Of a DNA stretch of 37,984 nt, positions 33,601 through 37,984 are shown in pieces; the stretch's first letter is position 1, and each line of letters begins with the position of its first letter. A model generated the notes under the pieces. That model ran no database searches and had not been told where the DNA came from. It saw only the letters and a list, made by a program, of their open reading frames with translations. The stretch spans positions 1-37,984 of IMG/VR virus record IMGVR_UViG_3300025849_002389. The stretch is one strand, 5' to 3'. The translations under genes were made by a program, and so were the position numbers. The DNA comes from a virus.

Positions 33601-36600
33601 TGCTCTACCTGTAAACTGAATTGGCAATGTTACTTCCATGTTATCAGTAGTGCTTGCTTCTAAGAAACTAGTACCGTCTGGATAGTTTAGTGTAAATGAC
33701 GGAAATCCCTGGAACTCGTCTACTGCATCTTCTACGTTAACATTAGTTAATGGCCATACTGCGCCGCCTAATGATGTAGATAGCTGAATGTCAGTGTCGT
33801 CAATAACATCAATAATATAATAATCAAAGTTTGTAATTACACCGCCGAATACTGGTCCACTAAAGTTAATTTTTTGTCCTACTCGCAAGCGTTCTGTAGT
33901 GGTAACAACCATTGTGTTGTTTAAGTCACCTCGTGTGCCAACTACAGTAACTTGGCTTTGTGAGCTAGATATTATATCAATATTATATGTTGTCGGAGTA
34001 AACGTAATTGCTTGATCTGTATACAATCTATGGAAGTCTGCTCCAGAACCTAATAATAGTCTGTTAGAAACAGCGTCTGCTGCTACTACTTCTTGCTGAC
34101 CAAACGATTCTTTAGTTATGCTAGCAAACTTAGTTATAGGATTGTAGTTTGAAATAATACCATATTGTCCTGCACCTTTACCTGATGATACACTTAGTCT
34201 CATGCCTTCATATTCTGCTGCTGTTGACACTTCTGACTGTGCAAGCACTAAGTATTCTTCATTGCCGCCTTGTGCGTTGTTTGATTGGAAGTTGTATCCT
34301 AATCCGCCTTTTCTAATAATAGTACTTTCTAATATTCTACTTTGATAAATTGATCCAGAACGTAATTCGTTTGCAATTACTCTTGCATCTTTACCTGCAC
34401 CTTGTACAAGCACATTTGCATAAGAAGTTGGAGTATTTTCGTATGTCTCTAAGAAAAATGACATAGCGTCTCCAGTTTCTATCTGAGCTCCGTAAATGTT
34501 AGTGTACCCTTGGATGCCGTCAATTCCACGAGGATAAATTTTAAATTGCAGTTGAGTATTTTGGGCTGTTTCGTCAACAATAGTATATTGTATTCTCCAC
34601 CAGCCGTCATCTAAGAAATTTGCTTGTAAATTAAATGGCTCGCTAATACCGTCTGACAGTGTTTGCGTAGTTACTTCTTCAGTAGCAAAGTTAAATCTTG
34701 CATACAAAGTTCTTTCGGCAAATCCGCTAAAGATGTTATAGAAGTCAATATAATTGGCAGTGCCTTGCTTTACATGCACACTAACAGTATAAGGTAATGC
34801 GCTGCCTGTAGGAACTATTCCATCTGCATCAATTCCTGAAATTGCAGTAATACTCAAGTCTTGAACAGTAATAGTAATGTCGTTTTCTGGTGTTCGGCCA
34901 CCAAAGCTTCTTCCGTCTAGTGTAATCTCATTACCTACAACGTAGCCGCTGCCAGAGTTATTAATAGTAACTTCATATCTTTCACTAAACACAGTAACAT
35001 TAAACGTTGCATCAATACCAGAACCGCTAACGTTTGTTCCTGCTATATTAGTATATGTTCTGCCTTGAGGCGACAATGTTACATTTTGCGAAATATAAGA
35101 ACTATCTGTTAGTGATGTATTTGCTGTTACTTTCCAAGCAAATTCACCGTCGTACGGCGTTGTATTTGCACGTACAATGCTAACTTCGCCATCTGACTGC
35201 CAGCTTGCAGCTAACAAGTTGTTTGATTGTTTTAATAAGTTAGTAGTTTCTGTATAATATTCTTCGCCTGCATGTTCGTATTCGATTTTTAATACTTCCG
35301 ATTGTGCTCCGAGTGCAGATACCGGTCTTGCAACAGCATCGTTGTTTCTGTTATTTACAGTACCAGTTGCTGGTACTTCAGCAATGTCAAATCCTTCTGC
35401 AACACAACCAAATGTACCGTAAGAACTGTTACCATTTGTTGCACGTATCCTTGCACCGTCTTCTGCAAAGTAACCTGCATAGTTGTAGTACGAGAATACA
35501 GATACACATTCTGTTAGTGCGTCACCGCCTCTGGCCCATATCCCAATTCCGTCTGAAATAATTTGTGTAAAGTCGTTTGATACCATCGAACGATTGCCGC
35601 CATTGTGTAATGTACTATCAATCTTACAACCTGTACATCCTTTACCAAATGTAGTAACGTTTTGTATATATGGCGAACGTGCAGTGATCCAAACACTAGT
35701 GTCGTCTGGTCCTTCACCTGGATCAAAGCCTACATATGCACCACCTGTCGGGCGTCTTGTTAGGTATTCGTTTTCAACTGAAAGTGTCCCTAATAAACCT
35801 TTAACAGTCATGTTACGCACACCGCAGTCGTTGGTTACTTGAATCATATCTCCAAGTGCTTCGCCGCCGTATACATACATTGCGCCGATGTTAGTTGTTA
35901 GTTCAACAGCCGGTCCGTCTAGTACTTCTGACACACTAAATGTAGTATCGGTAATTGTACTGCCTATTACATAATAAGTCTTGCCAGGTATAACACCACC
36001 AATTACTGTACTAATATCTTCAACTGGGTTTAATGATACAAACTGTACAGGTGTGTTGTTCTCCATGTTAACTGTTGAGCCAACAATAAACTGATTAATA
36101 AAGCCCAATGTTCTTGTACATAATGTGTTAACAGGTGCTGCTGGCTGAATAGTTGTTCCGCGAAGTTCGTCACCGTTTAATGCTGTGTTAGGTGGCATTT
36201 TAATAGGAAGTCTTTCATTGTATGTACCAGACTTAATATTAATTGTAGAATAAGTACCTTGGTTCTCTGGAGGCACACTTGAAGGCGATCCAGCAACAAA
36301 TGCATCTAATAAAATTCTTTCTAATGCTTGTACAAATGTAACAGCATCATCTTCAATAGTAATGCCATTATTAAAATACTGTGCTACAGGATTTTCAACG
36401 CCTTCGAGCACTTGGTAGTTTTGTGCAGGCGCAGTATTTGTAATTGCTAGTTCTATGTTACTAAACAACTCAACAAAGAATGCTATAAAGAACTCAGCTT
36501 GTTCTGCTACGGTAGCATTTGTAAATTTGTTTGTACTTTCTAAATCAAAATAAGAAAGCGTTGCTCTAACTGTTTGTGCGTTGCCTCCTCGTTTTACATC

Positions 36601-37984
36601 GCGAATCACACCGTCAATGATTAGTTCTGCATCTCTAGATGTTTTTTCGTTATCAAAGTTATAAGACTGATCAAATGGTGCAATATTTTGATTCTGTTGA
36701 TACAAGAACCAGTAAAACGTTTGCTGAACAATCCAGTCTTTGTTTTGTTCGAGCATCACTTTTGCATTTTGACGCATCGTGCCTAGTTTTACTCTTTCAC
36801 AAGCATACTTAACTGTTTTCCAAGCCGTGTCTGGAGTGGTACCGTTAGTAGGTAAGTCTTCTCCATTAGTTGCAACATAATACACGTTTGGAGTAAAGTC
36901 GATATCACTCCAAGTCGGTAATCCGTTTACAACTTTAAGAACGTTACCGTCGGCGCCTGTTGTTAACGGAGCATTGTTTTCTCCGTCAAAAATAATCATT
37001 TCGCCAAACTCGCTAAGAGTATTTCTCTGATCGTGTTGCAAGTATAATGACCAATATGCGTTTTGTAAATCATTATCCGGACGTGATACAAATGAAGACG
37101 TATGCTCTCTAACAGCTCGATAAGTAGCATTCTTCCAGTAGATAACGTCATCTAAATTGTATAATGTACCGTCAGACCATTTGCCTTCCCAGTTAAACCC
37201 TGGAATTAATAATTCCCAAATTCCTGTTCTTGCTCCTGAGAATGTTAGTACTGCTTCGTCTGAAATAGGACCGTCTGGTGCTTCGTTAAGAATAACAGTA
37301 GCATACATTGATGCGTTAGATGAGTCGTCGTCATAACTAACTGATTCGACAGTTTGACCTCTACTAAATCCTTCGCCGGTGACAGTCATACCAACTGTAA
37401 TTAAATCAGATGCAACAGAATCTCCTAAGTTTACTTGAATGCGTGTTCCGCTCGAATTTTCTGCTTCATATGGTGCTTGAATTGTAAAGTTACCTGGATT
37501 TTCGTTAACACTATCTACTAGTGCAACATATAAATCTCCGCCGTATCTTACTACGTTACCTACTTTAAATTCTGTAGCACTGTCCCATGTTCCTGCAATT
37601 TCATATGCTTCTGTAATTAGTTCCCATGCGTCAGTTGAATCGTCACCGAAGTTTGTTGATGGTTTATTACCAATATTGTTAATAACTTTTGATTGGAATA
37701 AGTATCCGCCGTATTGCACAACATCACCTGGTTGGTAAATAACATTAGCATCATAAACGCCGTCGAAGTCTAAGCCAGGTAGCCATTCTTCCCAATATGA
37801 AGAATCAAATGTATCTTGTAGTATTCCAATGTCTTCATTAACTTCTACAACATAGCCCGATGCTCCTGCTATTGTAGGGTCACCTATATCACCATCGCCG
37901 AATATACTTCTAATAGTTGCCAACGAAGGCTTACTAATAACCGGAGAAATGTATGTGTTAAATAGCGCATATCCTAATGGAAGA
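30661..37984 (-). CDS. Giant modular tail-fibre protein, at least 2,440 residues (5' end outside window)
   Basis: The frame is open to the right edge: upstream of a TTG at 37923 it continues without a stop, reading YALFNTYISPVISKPSLATI, so the true start lies beyond 37984. Modules seen: Trp/Tyr carbohydrate-binding-like modules (VYDANVIYQPGDVVQYGGYL and others), one RD-type helical repeat near 36,620, the beta-helix entry SGTYNERLPIKMPPNTALNG with GDELR, the core RNMTVKGLLG to RIRATNGNSSYGTFG, a long run of YYV modules (33,000-34,000), propeller-like repeats (31,900-32,540), and the C-terminal block RVFYSSTDQDGNFRVGDLF with NLVPTQRAIRTYL. It is a paralog of the 4,011-residue protein lacking the repeat array. 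A second host-recognition or baseplate-associated fibre is the likely role. Confidence 0.83.
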   Translation of the reverse strand, partial: LPLGYALFNTYISPVISKPSLATIRSIFGDGDIGDPTIAGASGYVVEVNEDIGILQDTFDSSYWEEWLPGLDFDGVYDANVIYQPGDVVQYGGYLFQSKVINNIGNKPSTNFGDDSTDAWELITEAYEIAGTWDSATEFKVGNVVRYGGDLYVALVDSVNENPGNFTIQAPYEAENSSGTRIQVNLGDSVASDLITVGMTVTGEGFSRGQTVESVSYDDDSSNASMYATVILNEAPDGPISDEAVLTFSGARTGIWELLIPGFNWEGKWSDGTLYNLDDVIYWKNATYRAVREHTSSFVSRPDNDLQNAYWSLYLQHDQRNTLSEFGEMIIFDGENNAPLTTGADGNVLKVVNGLPTWSDIDFTPNVYYVATNGEDLPTNGTTPDTAWKTVKYACERVKLGTMRQNAKVMLEQNKDWIVQQTFYWFLYQQNQNIAPFDQSYNFDNEKTSRDAELIIDGVIRDVKRGGNAQTVRATLSYFDLESTNKFTNATVAEQAEFFIAFFVELFSNIELAITNTAPAQNYQVLEGVENPVAQYFNNGITIEDDAVTFVQALERILLDAFVAGSPSSVPPENQGTYSTINIKSGTYNERLPIKMPPNTALNGDELRGTTIQPAAPVNTLCTRTLGFINQFIVGSTVNMENNTPVQFVSLNPVEDISTVIGGVIPGKTYYVIGSTITDTTFSVSEVLDGPAVELTTNIGAMYVYGGEALGDMIQVTNDCGVRNMTVKGLLGTLSVENEYLTRRPTGGAYVGFDPGEGPDDTSVWITARSPYIQNVTTFGKGCTGCKIDSTLHNGGNRSMVSNDFTQIISDGIGIWARGGDALTECVSVFSYYNYAGYFAEDGARIRATNGNSSYGTFGCVAEGFDIAEVPATGTVNNRNNDAVARPVSALGAQSEVLKIEYEHAGEEYYTETTNLLKQSNNLLAASWQSDGEVSIVRANTTPYDGEFAWKVTANTSLTDSSYISQNVTLSPQGRTYTNIAGTNVSGSGIDATFNVTVFSERYEVTINNSGSGYVVGNEITLDGRSFGGRTPENDITITVQDLSITAISGIDADGIVPTGSALPYTVSVHVKQGTANYIDFYNIFSGFAERTLYARFNFATEEVTTQTLSDGISEPFNLQANFLDDGWWRIQYTIVDETAQNTQLQFKIYPRGIDGIQGYTNIYGAQIETGDAMSFFLETYENTPTSYANVLVQGAGKDARVIANELRSGSIYQSRILESTIIRKGGLGYNFQSNNAQGGNEEYLVLAQSEVSTAAEYEGMRLSVSSGKGAGQYGIISNYNPITKFASITKESFGQQEVVAADAVSNRLLLGSGADFHRLYTDQAITFTPTTYNIDIISSSQSQVTVVGTRGDLNNTMVVTTTERLRVGQKINFSGPVFGGVITNFDYYIIDVIDDTDIQLSTSLGGAVWPLTNVNVEDAVDEFQGFPSFTLNYPDGTSFLEASTTDNMEVTLPIQFTGRAIGGIELGDTYYIHDVYENNKFSISTAIREVTVTATSSADNSLTISDTSIFNPLDAIIFKDGVIGGIQDKQRYYVKEIINGTNFTITSALVNTIATTTEAVTNLITVTSTAGFIAGNPIMFTGITFGGIVSDTVYYIQVVNDATSFTISATPGGAAVALTSSTGEVIVRSATSESILTNATGSIVGTSPGGKEPLEAGRDLMEGSFFTEIFGGITSSTTYYVKDKFEAGSIFEITITDEEGGVVDVSLIEETGSMQINAVGWDHINPGFPLVSAFDSTSVYEVLPRIEFSLPDFYQLEMTGVEIPEFTPQTIISNGFLPIAIPRYGAGVFTTTEYSGWDTEINLPIEGAEVTLENPDANGGWVDGCYGNGTWFLLSETGKNCLYSVSDGLTWLSVDLPTLTTGKYQAVTYGNGVFVAIARGEDTAVYSLNNCSTWTAIAPANGLNPNTDFVDIAYGKETFVIIDGSSDDVYSWGSPNTSIDAWALSDIDDALDSTVNNWRTVKYGNGRFVAVSESDRSAAYSFDGVTWYKSTTPVSGTALEYGQGLFVVINNTQGICCTSYDGLQWDVQPIISESNYATIGFTFDAATKKGWFLTLDETGTIANKISGGARAQANVEITGQSITKISMFEPGSGYEEDSFGPNITINDPNNSEEALVQLRIGDGTLGAPTFVNFGNGYNTTSTGISLRGSGFSDQFQEGLRLIASDITRFPGPGDNLQFNGSDQVYRVATAIPLRGTTTPNLEAIIQLSPQVDQEDSPIHNTPFTIRSRFSQVRLTNHDFLNIGFGNEQQSNYPDLPEDTGLEPQDEIQETNNGRVFYSSTDQDGNFRVGDLFAVEQATGIVTLSADEFGLDGLTELAIGGVALGGSPVTINAFSTDGTFVANSNNLVPTQRAIRTYLASRLSQGGADTFTGLLQAGTVKVGGPDIITSSVAEGGEGWQVKIPTKAMFDGPFGNSGWAGDGLAMSYFMKTLVDPTRGGQQ
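31900..32540 (-). repeat. Propeller-like repeats in the right-hand giant fibre
   Basis: Units of YGNGVFVAIARGEDTAVYSL, YGNGRFVAVSESDRSAAYSF with DGVTWYKS, YGQGLFVVINNTQGICCTSY with DGLQWD, and YGKETFVIIDG. Same pattern as 19,860-21,240 in the neighbouring gene. Confidence 0.6.
32930..33980 (-). repeat. Tandem YYV modules in the right-hand giant fibre
   Basis: About five units of roughly 60-75 residues: TxxxxxxGxPIxFxGxxxGGIxxGxxYYVxxIxxxTxFxISxxxGG. Examples are NPIMFTGITFGGIVSDTVYY and LPIQFTGRAIGGIELGDTYY. Single copies also occur in the 4,011-residue protein near 19,600-19,770, 21,410-21,640, 22,730-22,930, 23,540-23,740 and 28,640-28,860. Confidence 0.65.
35385..35820 (-). other. Beta-helix core of the right-hand giant fibre
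   Basis: RNMTVKGLLGTLSVENEYL through RRPTGGAYVGFDPG, GNRSMVSNDFTQIISDGIG and RIRATNGNSSYGTFG. The entry segment with GTYNE and GDELR lies only about 300 bases upstream (36,150-36,245), whereas in the 4,011-residue gene the same two parts are 5.6 kb apart. Confidence 0.65.

Overview
The window is part of the genome of a marine T4-like myovirus. Neck and tail proteins resembling those of T4-like phages of marine picoplankton (tail sheath gp18, neck gp13 and gp14, tail completion gp15) sit on AT-rich, almost gap-free DNA, together with very long modular fibre proteins. Late-promoter-like boxes (core TAAATA) lie in front of many genes. Nothing here fixes the host: there are no photosynthesis genes and I see no tRNAs. 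A cyanobacterium or an abundant heterotroph such as SAR11 would both fit. No intergenic stretch reaches 300 bases; the longest is about 120.

Layout. (1) 1-2,900: tail sheath gene (cut by the left edge), a small HNH-type protein on the opposite strand, a dNMP kinase, a 76-residue unknown and neck gene 13. (2) 2,900-5,720: neck gene 14 and tail completion gene 15 on the plus strand, divergent from gene 13. (3) 5,730-12,440: a metabolic island. A Nudix hydrolase, HldE, HldD and a cupin run rightward and meet GmhB, an unknown, a NodU/CmcH-type carbamoyltransferase and a GT9 (heptosyltransferase-like) protein running leftward. (4) 12,500-37,984, all minus strand: an acidic unknown, three tandem Cys/Gly-rich adhesin-like paralogs with about 10% cysteine, a 703-residue repeat fibre, a 106-residue beta protein, a 4,011-residue fibre, and a related giant protein still open at the right edge.

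How it fits together. HldE, GmhB and HldD cover every step from sedoheptulose-7-phosphate to ADP-L-glycero-D-manno-heptose except the GmhA isomerase. A heptosyltransferase-like protein and a carbamoyltransferase follow in the strand that also carries the fibres. I infer that the phage makes an activated heptose and transfers a possibly carbamoylated sugar to host LPS, its own virion or another acceptor.

Most notable signals: the heptose/carbamoyl island; the Cys-rich adhesin-like triplet; an array of alternating helical repeats lodged inside the beta-helix part of the 4,011-residue fibre, absent from its neighbour paralog; a hairpin before the GT9 gene that hides its ribosome binding site while a late promoter sits in the same stem, the layout of T4 lysozyme control; and promoters placed so that hldE and gene 14 mRNAs should be leaderless.
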